Shown here: piece by piece, positions 39,387 to 47,896 of the stretch
Position numbering within the stretch: position 1 is the first letter of the stretch
Layout of the letters: every line of letters starts with the position of its first letter
Assembly: GCF_000160755.1 (NCBI RefSeq)
Contig: NZ_GG668576.1
Span: forward strand, 306,491-370,490
Length of the DNA stretch: 64,000 bases
Direction of reading: 5' to 3'
Origin: Proteus mirabilis ATCC 29906
GTDB lineage: Bacteria; Pseudomonadota; Gammaproteobacteria; Enterobacterales; Enterobacteriaceae
Made by a program: the position numbers and the translations under genes
The notes under the pieces: generated by a model
What the model was told of the DNA's origin: nothing
Seen by the model: only the letters and a program-made list of their open reading frames with translations
Databases searched by the model: none

Positions 39387-39701
39387 ATGAGTAAAATAGT
39401 AATTAGCGCCGACACACTCCCTCCTGAATTAAAATTAATTGATTTGCATGGTTTTGTTCAATACACACATAAGGTAGAGATATCAAATAAAGGTTTAATC
39501 CGTAGTTTTACCGAACGAAAGAAAAATGAAAGTCAAGAAGCTTTAGATGCTTTTATTGATAGTACTGGAATAAATGGAAATATGATTTATGGTACGAAAA
39601 TCAGTACCACAACGGCACAATTTAAAGAAGCAACATATTTATATATGACATACTGTGGAACACTTGTAACGGTTGAGCGAATCGATCAAGTTCCCATTTG
39701 A
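39387..39701 (+). CDS. Hypothetical 104-aa cassette protein
   Basis: The protein has no signal peptide or membrane segment. Its own Shine-Dalgarno (AAGGAAG, 39374-39380) precedes ATG 39387. The pattern of strand, helix (EALDAFIDSTG), then INGNMIYGTKISTTT and YLYMTYCGTLVTVER loosely recalls the small YbjQ/heavy-metal-binding-like fold, but I would not assign it. Its TGA lies inside the XerC-like box that ends the cassette (39700-39710). It may work with the TIR protein or be separate cargo. Confidence 0.65.
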   Translation: MSKIVISADTLPPELKLIDLHGFVQYTHKVEISNKGLIRSFTERKKNESQEALDAFIDSTGINGNMIYGTKISTTTAQFKEATYLYMTYCGTLVTVERIDQVPI

Positions 39702-39820
39702 TTCGCACAATGCACTCTATGTATAAAGACGAACCTTCACCATTCCGGTAAACCCCAACCCCATTCTACCGGAATGGCTCAGAACCCTTTTGTAACATAG
39801 CGCCAAACATTATGCGAACC
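39700..39820. repeat. Xer-type palindrome 2
   Basis: GATTCGCACAA (39700-39710) and TTATGCGAACC (39810-39820) form the outer inverted ends. Inside, TCTATGT faces ACATAGCG, and the core is a perfect hairpin CCATTCCGGTA (39740-39750) / TACCGGAATGG (39767-39777). The outer arms match palindrome 1 but the inner hairpin is different, so only the outer part is conserved. Confidence 0.7.
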
Positions 39821-39945
39821 ATGGTAGGTAAATACGGATAGTCGCTGAAATCTCTGTTTTTGGCTGATTGATTATGTTGGTTGGAACCCAATGTTTTTTG
39901 TCTTTTTATCAGATACTACTTTAGAAAGGATTTTAATAAAGCCTT
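39810..39945 (+). repeat. Cassette leader repeat, copy B
   Basis: Near-identical to 37475-37609, differing at about two bases plus one inserted A. Beyond GCCTT the two copies diverge completely, which marks the border between shared leader and cassette-specific sequence. Confidence 0.85.
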
Positions 39946-40069
39946 AGCTGATTATTATTTAAATAAAATGAATGAAATTAGTAATGGAGAATATTCCTTT
40001 TCTATATTAGATTCTAAGGAAGTTAATTTTTTAAAATTAAAAATAATGCTCTTTTTCGATAATAATTGA
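39881..40069 (+). pseudogene. Short cassette ORF, probably frameshifted
   Basis: From TTG 39881 the frame encodes 62 aa (EPNVFCLFIRYYFRKDFNKAL...). Removing the single extra A near 39884 would join it to an ATG in the leader and give a protein of about 65 aa beginning MLVGPNVF, as copy A of the leader does before ending after 31 codons. Its TGA (40067-40069) overlaps the XerC-like box, as for the 104-aa gene. The family is not recognised and it may not be functional. Confidence 0.4.
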
Positions 40070-40181
40070 TTCGCACAATCCACTCTATGTTAAAGAGAAA
40101 CCTTTAGTCCTTCAGCATTCTCTATTTTATCGAGGATTTCAACCCTTCTTTTGTGAAGCAACATCATATCTTATCAAGACA
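40068..40181. repeat. Xer-type palindrome 3 (degenerate)
   Basis: GATTCGCACAA (40068-40078) and TCTATGTTAAAGAGAAACC match the left arms of palindromes 1 and 2. The right side (CAACCCTTCTTTTGTGAAGCAACATC, then TTATCAAGACA at 40171-40181) keeps the order but has diverged, and the inner hairpin is weak. It looks like the right-hand, decayed end of the array. Confidence 0.5.
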
Positions 40182-40530
40182 GGGGTTGTTAAAGTAAACT
40201 ATCTAAAGTAAAAATATCAACAACAAGACGTGATACTGGTTCAAGTAAATAAAACCCCCTTTTCATTCGGTAACTTAGTATTTCCAACCAACCGACTTTC
40301 TTTAATTTATATGCTGATGCTACATTGCTAGCTTTAATACATCAGAATAGATAAAATTAAAACTCCATTATAGTTAAAGTAAATTATTCCTATAGAGATA
40401 CTCGCATAAAGATAGTCATATTGGAATATAAATATTTTTATGAATATTCCTTTTTTATATGCTAGGCTAATTTAATAAAAACCTTGTCTCTTAATAAGAA
40501 ATAATTTCTAGTAAACTCCTAGGAACATTT
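40182..40530. other. Intergenic region upstream of the adhesin gene
   Basis: These 349 bp are AT-rich with no coding sequence or strong repeat. The adhesin promoter should lie in the right half; CTAGGA at 40518-40523 precedes the ATG. Confidence 0.4.
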
Positions 40531-41658
40531 ATGAAAATGAAATACTTACCATTTTTTATATTACTCATGACAATAGGTACAACATTAAGCTATGCTACTG
40601 ATGGTGAAATTAAAATAATGGCAGGGAAAACTGGCTATGTAGGCGAAGTTGTTCCAGTGACAAAATTAGCTGAAACCTTTCCTAAAAGTTTCACTGCCCC
40701 TTCGAGCGCTAATTATTATGCTAGGCTTGGTTTTCTGAGCCTTACCAACCAGACGGGTTATTGTGGTAGTACCGATGGGCTACAAAAAATACCTGAAATT
40801 AATGAATGGGGATTTAAACTAATAAATAAAAACTATCCTACCTCTGGCTATTTACTATTGGCGATAAATGGAAACATTGGAGGACAATATAAAACTAATA
40901 ATTCAGGTATCCAAAATATAAAAGGAGTATTAACTCGATCTAAGTTGACTCGTTCAAGTTTATATAATGTAAGCAAAAATGGTTCTTTTTGCTGGGGACC
41001 TTCGGCTTATGATCAAGAAAATTTTTATGATCCTTCTTTTCGATCTTATGTCTCTATCAGTATAAATAGTTATTCAGTTTATGCATATGGCGATATAAAA
41101 CCTGGTATTTTTTCATTAGAAACTAGTTTTAAGTTGTCAAGAAATACAGCTAATAGCGTCGATGATAGTACTGCTTATTTTATCCGCCCTGGAGAAATTA
41201 AAGTTACGGCCTTAAGAAGCTGTAACGTAACAAGTAGTACTGAGACTAATATTAAATTTAAAGATCAATTTACATCAACATTTACTTCACCAACATTATT
41301 AGATACTTCACCAGTAAATTCTGTTAATGTTACATGTACTCAAGGTGGAAAAAACTATATTACAATAAAAGCTTATAATAGTCTTGTTAGTGGAAATATG
41401 TCTGGAATGCTTTTAAATGGAACAAAATCAAACAATCAATCAGAAGTTTATGTTGTTGCATCATTAAAAAATTTAACAAATCAAACATGTCAAGCGAATG
41501 ATTCAAGTGCCATTAGATTCTTTGATGGTCACTATATACCTAATATGGATAATATAAAATCTTTTAATCAAACTTTTCTATTTGGTCTATGTGCTAATGG
41601 CAAAGTTATAGCAGATAAATATTCAGGAGCTGTCGATGTTTCATTTATCGTTGAGTAA
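40531..41658 (+). CDS. Orphan fimbrial adhesin-like protein
   Basis: The 375-residue protein has a signal peptide (cleavage after LSYA, about residue 22). The C-terminal ~150 residues look like a chaperone-usher pilin domain: a paired cysteine pattern from KVTALRSCNVTSS onward and the closing FGLCANGKVIADKYSGAVDVSFIVE, whose alternating residues resemble the strand donated to the chaperone. The N-terminal ~200 residues would be a receptor-binding domain, so the size fits a two-domain tip adhesin. No usher, chaperone or major pilin gene is nearby; it would need assembly genes elsewhere. Receptor unknown. Confidence 0.65.
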   Translation: MKMKYLPFFILLMTIGTTLSYATDGEIKIMAGKTGYVGEVVPVTKLAETFPKSFTAPSSANYYARLGFLSLTNQTGYCGSTDGLQKIPEINEWGFKLINKNYPTSGYLLLAINGNIGGQYKTNNSGIQNIKGVLTRSKLTRSSLYNVSKNGSFCWGPSAYDQENFYDPSFRSYVSISINSYSVYAYGDIKPGIFSLETSFKLSRNTANSVDDSTAYFIRPGEIKVTALRSCNVTSSTETNIKFKDQFTSTFTSPTLLDTSPVNSVNVTCTQGGKNYITIKAYNSLVSGNMSGMLLNGTKSNNQSEVYVVASLKNLTNQTCQANDSSAIRFFDGHYIPNMDNIKSFNQTFLFGLCANGKVIADKYSGAVDVSFIVE

Positions 41659-41792
41659 TTATTCTGATGGAGCAGAAATCAGATATTAAAACCAATATTA
41701 ACTAAGTTTTTTATTAATATTTATCTAAAGGTATAAATAGTAATTTTACACCTATTTATACTATTTACACCATTTGTTACACCACTTGTAAA

Positions 41793-42302
41793 TTATACAA
41801 CTTCCCCATTTAATTCTAATATGTTTACATTCCAATTTTGACTACCTAATTCACACACCATACCACCGTCATATATAAATTCTTTCTTCTCATTATTCTC
41901 AATAAAACGGGTGAGATTTTTCATCGGAATATATCCAGAGGAGAGATAATAAGCATGAGAAACAGCAAATAAAATAGAAAAATTAACAGAATATTCTTTC
42001 AGTATAGCATGAGCCCTTTTTATTAATGATGCCGCAACGCCCTTTCCTCGGTATTTGTGAGCCACCACTACACAACTCAATATACCAATGGTTTCAGGAA
42101 ATGAATCTAGGTAAACATCTCGTAAATAAACAGCTACATGTCCGATAACCTGATTATCATCAATTGCCAGTACCAACTTGTAAGGTATATCAACCTGATA
42201 AAAATTACCCTTCATATCCTCAAAAGCTGAATTCTGTAAGGCTATTGCTTGCTCCAGAATTTGTTCACTAACATCTGACCAACTATAACATTCAATTCTC
42301 AT
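41793..42302 (-). CDS. GNAT-family N-acetyltransferase
   Basis: The 169-residue protein has the GNAT core: IGHVAVYLRDVY, GILSCVVVAHKYRGKGVAASLIKRA (acetyl-CoA pyrophosphate loop YRGKGVA) and ILFAVSHAYYLSSGYIPM at the end. The layout resembles acetyltransferases that act on small molecules such as aminoglycosides (AAC(2')/Eis-like), but the substrate cannot be set. The gene is monocistronic. Confidence 0.83.
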   Translation of the reverse strand: MRIECYSWSDVSEQILEQAIALQNSAFEDMKGNFYQVDIPYKLVLAIDDNQVIGHVAVYLRDVYLDSFPETIGILSCVVVAHKYRGKGVAASLIKRAHAILKEYSVNFSILFAVSHAYYLSSGYIPMKNLTRFIENNEKKEFIYDGGMVCELGSQNWNVNILELNGEVV

Positions 42303-42456
42303 TTGATTTCTCGCTCTTATAAAACCCTTTATTTATTAATGGAATAATGTTAAATAATATTAATTATTTATTCTATTGGTGACCTATTGTTTTTCATTTA
42401 TACTCCCCTCCATTATAAACATATTTTTATAAAACACCTGTACAAATAGAGGACCA

Positions 42457-42948
42457 ATGGAATATTTAAATACAAAAATTATTATCGGTAGTTCAATCAT
42501 CGCTTTAGCAACACTGTATTTTGCTATTTATTTAATACTATATCTTATTAAATGCGTTAGGACTCAAACGCCTTTTACTTTAAGAAAAATATGGAAACAA
42601 TGGTTATTGAGTAGTGTTATTGGTCTAATTGGTGCTTATATTGTACAACTTGGTGATAATCAAAGAAGAAGCGAATTTACCAAAGAAGAGGTTAGCTTTA
42701 TGAATGAAAATAAAGCATATAGCCAATTTACCTCGGCAGACAAAGATCTCGCGTCAAAAATAACCCATAAATGTACTTACAATTCAGATGCTGTATTTGA
42801 ACAATGTTTACCAAAAATACTGACTTGGGAAGCAAAAATTTATCAATCATATAATGCACATCGTAAAATTTCTGATAGTGAAGCAATAAAATATACAGAA
42901 GAAGAATTACGCGATAAGCATAATTACTGGATCAACAAAAAACGCTAA
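42457..42948 (+). CDS. Hypothetical membrane protein
   Basis: A 163-residue protein with two membrane helices near the N-terminus (about 8-32 and 48-66) and a C-terminal soluble part that contains two cysteines (KCTYNSDAVFEQC), possibly a periplasmic disulfide. AGAGGACC precedes the ATG. I do not recognise the family. The gene has a flanking hairpin at 42973-43009. Confidence 0.65.
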   Translation: MEYLNTKIIIGSSIIALATLYFAIYLILYLIKCVRTQTPFTLRKIWKQWLLSSVIGLIGAYIVQLGDNQRRSEFTKEEVSFMNENKAYSQFTSADKDLASKITHKCTYNSDAVFEQCLPKILTWEAKIYQSYNAHRKISDSEAIKYTEEELRDKHNYWINKKR

Positions 42949-42972
42949 CTACCCGTCTGATCCGTTAGATTT

Positions 42973-43009
42973 AATAGGCTTAGAATCTGTAAGTTATTTT
43001 AAGCCTATT
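42973..43009. terminator. Hairpin downstream of the hypothetical gene
   Basis: AATAGGCTTA (42973-42982) pairs with TAAGCCTATT (43000-43009). The following T-run is poor, so terminator function is tentative. Confidence 0.5.
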
Positions 43010-43206
43010 CTTAATATCTCTCATTTTGTAATACAATGCTCATTTTATTAACTAACTTAATCAGATAGTTAGTTATTATTGCCTTTTTAGTGATTTTTAA
43101 TACGCATTTTAGGAGTATTGCACCCTATTCTTCCCGAATATTCTGATGCCAGTACGATTATGATAGCAGTAACTTTATAATGTTCTTTATACTGGAGCTT
43201 ATAAAA

Positions 43207-43428
43207 ATGAATATCACGTTTAAGAAAATTGGAACAATGTGTGTCGCTTCTGTTCTGCTTTTTTCACTTGCGGGTTGTTCAAGCATGACAAAACGCGATC
43301 GTAATACAGCAATTGGTGCCGGTGCTGGTGCTATAGGTGGTGCAATTTTAACAGATGGTAGTCCATTAGGAACCATTGGCGGCGGTGTATTAGGTGGTGT
43401 TATTGGCCATCAAGTTGGCAAAAAATAA
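43207..43428 (+). CDS. osmB: Osmotically inducible lipoprotein OsmB
   Basis: Start ATG 43207 (73 aa) follows GGAG at 43194-43197. The lipobox is LFSLAGC. After it comes SSMTKRDRNTAIGAGAGAIGG and GVIGHQVGKK, a glycine zipper as in E. coli OsmB (72 aa). It is an outer-membrane lipoprotein induced by osmotic and stationary-phase stress in E. coli. Confidence 0.88.
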   Translation: MNITFKKIGTMCVASVLLFSLAGCSSMTKRDRNTAIGAGAGAIGGAILTDGSPLGTIGGGVLGGVIGHQVGKK

Positions 43429-43523
43429 CTATTACCGTTATTTACTATGCTAAACTGAGCTTATAAATTTTTATAAGCTCAGATTCGAGCAATGACCTAT
43501 ATAGTAATCATAGTTACGAGTAA

Positions 43524-43727
43524 ATGATGGTAAGAACGGCTCTATTGAAAATTAAAAATTTGATTATTTGGCTTTATCATCAGTTTAGCGATCTGCTCCA
43601 TATCGCGGTGACTTTTGTACTCTGTTATTTTTGCTTTCTTTTATCTCCCACAGTTACCATTGCCGTTATAGGCGTCGTGATTATTGTTGTAACCATGTTT
43701 TTATTAAGCCTATTTGTTTTGCCCTAG
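43524..43727 (+). CDS. Possible small membrane protein
   Basis: An open frame of 67 aa with two hydrophobic segments (LLHIAVTFVLCYFCFLLS and TIAVIGVVIIVVTMFLLSLFV). The Shine-Dalgarno is weak and no family is recognised. It may be real because the segments have membrane-protein character on an otherwise free strand. Confidence 0.4.
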   Translation: MMVRTALLKIKNLIIWLYHQFSDLLHIAVTFVLCYFCFLLSPTVTIAVIGVVIIVVTMFLLSLFVLP

Positions 43728-43969
43728 CTTTTTTATGACACCTCTGTATTAAACCTTCTCTACTGTGACACGAAATAAAAACCCCCTTTCAACCCACTTT
43801 GATCAGTAGTGAAAAACGTATAACTCAGTGATGATTAAAGTTAAAAATCTTTTACATTGGCAAAGAACCTTATCTTTCCCCTGATTTATCTCAAAGCTGC
43901 ATTTTTCAACTTGACTCTTGTTAACGTTCGCTTTTTACTTTCAAAGATTAAAACAATGAGGATAAGTAA

Positions 43970-44719
43970 ATGATTATATTTATCACCGGTGCTTCAGCAG
44001 GTTTTGGAGAAGCTATTGCTCGTCACTTTATTAACCATGGACACAAAGTTATTGGTACCGCGAGACGTCTTGATAAACTGCAAGCTCTTCATCAAGAACT
44101 GGGCGATCTATTCTATCCTTTACAATTAGATGTCACCGATAAAAAAGCAGTCAGTGAAATTTATCATCAATTGCCAGAACAATGGCGCTCAATTGATGTA
44201 TTAGTCAATAATGCAGGACTCGCTTTAGGGTTAAGTACCGCTGATAAAGCCAATCTTGATGATTGGGATACTATGATCGAAACTAATAATAAAGGTTTAG
44301 TGCATGTCACTCGTGCATTACTACCCTCAATGGTTGAACGCAATGTCGGGCATATTATTAATATCAGCTCAACAGCGGCTTCTTGGCCTTATATGGGGGG
44401 AAATGTGTATGGTGCAACCAAAGCCTTTGTTAAGCAATTTAGCCTAGGCTTACGTGCCGATCTTCAAGGTAAAAAAATACGTGTTACTGATATTGAACCC
44501 GGTCTTGTGGGGGGAACTGAGTTCTCATTAGTACGCTTTAAAGGTGATACCGATAAAGTAGAACAAACTTATGCAGGAGCAGATGCGCTTACTCCTGAAG
44601 ATGTTGCGCAGGCGGTTTTTTGGACGGCAACATTGCCAGCACATGTTAATATTAATACGCTTGAGATGATGCCCGTCAGTCAATCTTTTGCCGGATTAAG
44701 TGTGCACCGACAAAATTAA
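43970..44719 (+). CDS. ydfG: NADP-dependent 3-hydroxy acid dehydrogenase YdfG
   Basis: The 249-residue short-chain dehydrogenase has TGASAGFG (cofactor loop, 6-13), NNAG (about 78-81), the catalytic Ser in NISSTAASW and the YGATK active-site Tyr and Lys. IEPGLVGGTEFS and the overall length match E. coli YdfG, which oxidises L-allo-threonine, 3-hydroxypropionate and similar 3-hydroxy acids. It opens the conserved terminus block. Confidence 0.92.
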   Translation: MIIFITGASAGFGEAIARHFINHGHKVIGTARRLDKLQALHQELGDLFYPLQLDVTDKKAVSEIYHQLPEQWRSIDVLVNNAGLALGLSTADKANLDDWDTMIETNNKGLVHVTRALLPSMVERNVGHIINISSTAASWPYMGGNVYGATKAFVKQFSLGLRADLQGKKIRVTDIEPGLVGGTEFSLVRFKGDTDKVEQTYAGADALTPEDVAQAVFWTATLPAHVNINTLEMMPVSQSFAGLSVHRQN

Positions 44720-44816
44720 ACGCACTGAAAACTCATTTTTTGTTAAGGGATCATATATACTTGTTGATATAAAATAGTCATTGTTCAGTGCTACATAATT
44801 TTAGAGGATAGCCATT

Positions 44817-45173
44817 ATGATAAATACGTTAACTAAGAAACAAGCTACAAGGACTCTGCTGTTTTCACTATTTCTTGGTTTATCCGTGTCTTCTTTTTCT
44901 TCTGTTGCAGCTTCAACAAATGTAACCATTAATGGCAATGGCTATGATAATGTTTTAGATAAAGAGCAAGCTCGACAAATGAAAGAAGATTGGGATCAAA
45001 AACGCGATCTCCGTAATAAAATCAACCAACGCGAAAAAACTGAGTTTAATAAAATAGATAAAGCTATTGATGAGCGTGATGCTTGTTTAAAAAGCGCCAA
45101 TATCTATGCTTACTGGGAGCCAGAAACACGTCGCTGTTTAGACAGTAATACTGGTCGCCCAATTAACCCTTAA
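44817..45173 (+). CDS. ynfB: DUF1283 secreted protein YnfB
   Basis: The 118-residue protein has a signal peptide ending about VAA (residues 1-31). The C-terminal half, [23 protein letters not shown], matches E. coli YnfB (DUF1283), including two cysteines likely to form a disulfide. It is periplasmic, with no known function. Confidence 0.87.
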   Translation: MINTLTKKQATRTLLFSLFLGLSVSSFSSVAASTNVTINGNGYDNVLDKEQARQMKEDWDQKRDLRNKINQREKTEFNKIDKAIDERDACLKSANIYAYWEPETRRCLDSNTGRPINP

Positions 45174-45222
45174 TATAAATAAAACAATGATGTTTTAAAA
45201 ATCAAGCAAGGAGAGAAATGTT

Positions 45223-45459
45223 ATGAAAAAATATCTATTTGCAGTACTGGCTACATTGTTCGCATTTGCACCTTTAGCCGCAAATGCTGGATGTGATGAA
45301 GTCGTTCAAGATATTCAACAAAAAATTGAAAATAATGGTGTTCCTGCAGCTAACTTTACCCTAACAGTGGTTGAAAATGATCAAGTTGCACAGACTGAAG
45401 GTAAAGTTGTAGGTACTTGTGAAAATGATTCTAAAAAAATCATTTATACTCGCCATTAA
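45223..45459 (+). CDS. ynfD: DUF1161 secreted protein YnfD
   Basis: The 78-residue protein has a signal peptide (cleavage after ANA, residue 22), then GCDEVVQDIQQKIENNGVPAANFTL and VVGTCENDSKKIIYTRH, the DUF1161 pattern of E. coli YnfD with two cysteines. Periplasmic, function unknown. AAGGAGAG precedes the ATG. It follows ynfB by 49 bp and may share its transcript. Confidence 0.85.
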   Translation: MKKYLFAVLATLFAFAPLAANAGCDEVVQDIQQKIENNGVPAANFTLTVVENDQVAQTEGKVVGTCENDSKKIIYTRH

Positions 45460-45485
45460 TCATTGATTTAATAGAATTAATAGCT

Positions 45486-45517
45486 AAAAAGGGTACTTTG
45501 TGTGCCCTTTTCTTTTT
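45486..45517 (+). terminator. Terminator after ynfD
   Basis: AAAAGGGTA pairs with TGCCCTTTT over a short loop and is followed by CTTTTTT. Confidence 0.75.
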
Positions 45518-45561
45518 TAACCTAAATAGCGATTAGGCTATTAATATTTAGTATTCATTGT

Positions 45562-45600
45562 TAAATAAAAAAACACCCAATGAGTTAACCCATTAGGCGT
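45562..45600 (-). terminator. Terminator after bioD2 (minus strand)
   Basis: On the minus strand, CCTAATG pairs with CATTGGG around a short loop and is followed by TGTTTTTTTATT, downstream of bioD2. Confidence 0.7.
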
Positions 45601-45688
45601 TGATAAGTAATAAGTAAAACTAAATATTAATAGGAAATAAGTTATTGAATAGAAATAACTTATTTTTATTCTCTTTGATTGACCTTAA

Positions 45689-46360
45689 CTAAGCGGGTTG
45701 AGCGATTTCTAACTGGCTTAAGTCAAGATAACAAGAGAGATCACGTTCTTCAGGGCGCAATAAATACGGGATTTCACCAATCAATGGGGCTGGAATATGT
45801 TGAGATAACCTTTCTACAATTTTTGCATAGTGCGGTAACCCAGGATTAATTCTATTAGCCACCCAACCAACTAATTCTAAACCATCATTAATAATAGATT
45901 GCGCGGTTAGAATTGAGTGATTGACACAACCAGGTTGGATCCCAACCACTAGAACAACAGGAATTTTTTCTTTAGCCACCCAGTCTGAATAAAAAGTATT
46001 ATCATCAAGTAAATAGCGCCAACCACCATTTCCCTCGATAACAACGCATTCAGCTTTTTGGCCCAAATTATTTAGTTCACTTGAAATTTGATGGAAGTCT
46101 ATTGCATTTTCACTTACATAACAATTTTCTAGCAAAATAGGGTTAATTTCGTCGTAGCGAGCGTCAATAGGTGAGGAATTATGAATAATCTGAGCATCAC
46201 GATTACGATTACCCTCAACCGTTTCATGTAATTCGGTTGCGATAGGCTTAAAGCCCACTGCTGTTGTCCCGCCACGATTTATTGACTGAAGAAGTGCTCG
46301 GGTGACAACAGTTTTACCTATGTTGGTATCTGTCCCCGTAACAAACAAGCGTGTTAACAT
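45689..46360 (-). CDS. bioD2: Dethiobiotin synthase, second type (BioD2/YnfK)
   Basis: The 223-residue protein has the P-loop GTDTNIGKTVV (8-18), GFKPIATE and VVIEGNGGWRYLLDD, as in BioD enzymes that close the ureido ring of dethiobiotin from diaminopelargonate, CO2 and ATP. Its place next to mlc matches E. coli ynfK (bioD2), a BioD paralogue outside the bio operon. Whether it is the only BioD in this genome cannot be seen. Confidence 0.87.
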   Translation of the reverse strand: MLTRLFVTGTDTNIGKTVVTRALLQSINRGGTTAVGFKPIATELHETVEGNRNRDAQIIHNSSPIDARYDEINPILLENCYVSENAIDFHQISSELNNLGQKAECVVIEGNGGWRYLLDDNTFYSDWVAKEKIPVVLVVGIQPGCVNHSILTAQSIINDGLELVGWVANRINPGLPHYAKIVERLSQHIPAPLIGEIPYLLRPEERDLSCYLDLSQLEIAQPA

Positions 46361-46555
46361 ATAATTTACTTCCGTTATGACAGATAAATCAGGTTTACGA
46401 AAAATGACAGAGATTAGAGTTTAGGGTAACACTGTTTATGGTGGCTTGAGTTAGCTCAATTTTTTAGTTAATTGAGTAAAAATAGGGTAATGTAAGTGAT
46501 CAATTGGCCTACTTCTCTATGCATAATACTTTAATTATACTTTATTGTATTATTA

Positions 46556-47767
46556 TTAGCCTTGCATTAACTCAAGTAATAATGAGCCATTATATAAGGC
46601 TTCTTTTACTAGTGATGCCGCTGGCAATGTGCCTTTATTGCGCAATTCTGTTTCTTCAATAACCAAGTTATGGGCATATCTAGGTAATACATGGTGTTGG
46701 ATACTACTAAGGATCAGGGGGAAAAGTGCAGATTTTGCTCTACACAGAGGTGAACCTATTAATATTTTTTGAGGATTAAAAATATTGACCATCACGGCTA
46801 AAATAAAACCAAGTCGTTGCGCCACTAAATTAATGATGTCTAATGCTTGTTTATCACCAATTAATACAGCATCACATAGCGTTTCTACCGTAATCGGATA
46901 TTGATTAAGTATTGAGGTGGGATTTTCTTGCGCCAAGTGCTGTGCTTTTTTAATTAACTGAGGGATCGATATTTCCGTTTCTAAACACCCTTTTGCACCA
47001 CAATAACATTGCGTCTGTGAATCAATAACTTTTGTATGCCCTATTTCGACGGCACTATGGCTGTTTGAATGTAATGTCTTTCCATTAGTCACAACCCCTG
47101 CACCGACAATATCATCAATAACAATTTGCAGAATATCGGTGTTATTTTTGGCTGCACCATAGAGTGATTCAGCCATCGTCCAAGCCGTTACACTGTGTTG
47201 TAAGAAAACAGCAACACCTGTTTTTTCCTGAATTTTATCAGCCAGCGGGATATCTTGGATAGCATAGTAAGGAGAGCTATAAATAACGCCACTAATCGGA
47301 TCAACAATTGCATTCATGGTAATACTAATTGCAGTAAGGCGCTCTACTCTTGATTGATAACGTTGAAAGAATGTATCTATTGCAGCAAGGAAATGATGCA
47401 AAAAAGCATCACTATTTTGTTTAGGAAAGTCGAAGGTATCTTCAACAACTAATTGATTATCAAGCTCTCTTAAACTAAAAAGTAGGCTACCATTATTTAC
47501 TCGAATACATAAAAATTGCCACCCTTTGCTCTCTAACTTTAAACCAACAGCCGGCCGTCCTCGAAATCCTAACCCAGGAAATTCTGTTTCATGAATAAGG
47601 TGTGCTTCAACTAATTCTCGCGTAATTTTAGTAATACTGGCAGGCGCAAGTGTTGCTTTTTTAGATAATGAGATGCGAGAAATAGGACCATGTTCATCAA
47701 TTAATCGAAAAACAGTGCCAAGATTAAATTGTTTTACATGATCAATATGGCTAGGCGGGATCCCCAT
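46556..47767 (-). CDS. mlc: Glucose-responsive repressor Mlc
   Basis: The 403-residue ROK-family protein has a helix-turn-helix (about 25-65, LAPASITKITRELVEAHL) and a ROK domain with the zinc motif EIGHTKV...CYCGAKGCLETE. The ending IFNPQKILIGSPLCRAKSALFP...YNGSLLLELMQG follows E. coli Mlc (DgsA), which represses ptsG, pts, manXYZ and malT and is inactivated by binding EIICB-Glc. The start MGIPPSHIDHVKQFN aligns with E. coli within a few residues. Confidence 0.92.
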   Translation of the reverse strand: MGIPPSHIDHVKQFNLGTVFRLIDEHGPISRISLSKKATLAPASITKITRELVEAHLIHETEFPGLGFRGRPAVGLKLESKGWQFLCIRVNNGSLLFSLRELDNQLVVEDTFDFPKQNSDAFLHHFLAAIDTFFQRYQSRVERLTAISITMNAIVDPISGVIYSSPYYAIQDIPLADKIQEKTGVAVFLQHSVTAWTMAESLYGAAKNNTDILQIVIDDIVGAGVVTNGKTLHSNSHSAVEIGHTKVIDSQTQCYCGAKGCLETEISIPQLIKKAQHLAQENPTSILNQYPITVETLCDAVLIGDKQALDIINLVAQRLGFILAVMVNIFNPQKILIGSPLCRAKSALFPLILSSIQHHVLPRYAHNLVIEETELRNKGTLPAASLVKEALYNGSLLLELMQG

Positions 47768-47896
47768 TTCATCTTATCCTTAATAAAAAAGCCGTAATTA
47801 ATTCGAAGCTCTAAATAATTATTTTTCGATTATGTCGTCAGTTTGTGATAATTGTACAATAATTACATAAAAATCGTGATGGAAAGCACATATAAA

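Larger units (their letters stand above)
37246..40181. mobile_element. Xer/dif cassette array (putative IMEX-like element)
   Basis: Starting at dif, three units follow each other. Unit 1 is 37263-37382, about 100 bp without a gene. Unit 2 is 37475-39710 and holds a reverse-strand gene remnant, a TIR-protein gene and a 104-aa protein gene. Unit 3 is 39810-40078 with a short ORF. Each unit begins with the dif XerC half TTATGCGAACC plus a shared leader, and ends with an inverted, dif-like XerC box ((G/A)(A/G/C)TCGCACAA type). Units are joined by long palindromes. The pattern resembles elements that integrate at dif through host XerCD (CTXphi-type attP) and pdif modules. No integrase or phage gene is present, so movement would depend on host Xer. 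The mechanism is inferred. Confidence 0.6.

Noticed and set aside
37372..40181. Integron cassette array with attC sites
   Set aside because: The cassette-like spacing and hairpins suggest attC, but the RYYYAAC and GTTRRRY core sites are absent and no integron integrase is seen. The conserved boxes match dif halves instead.
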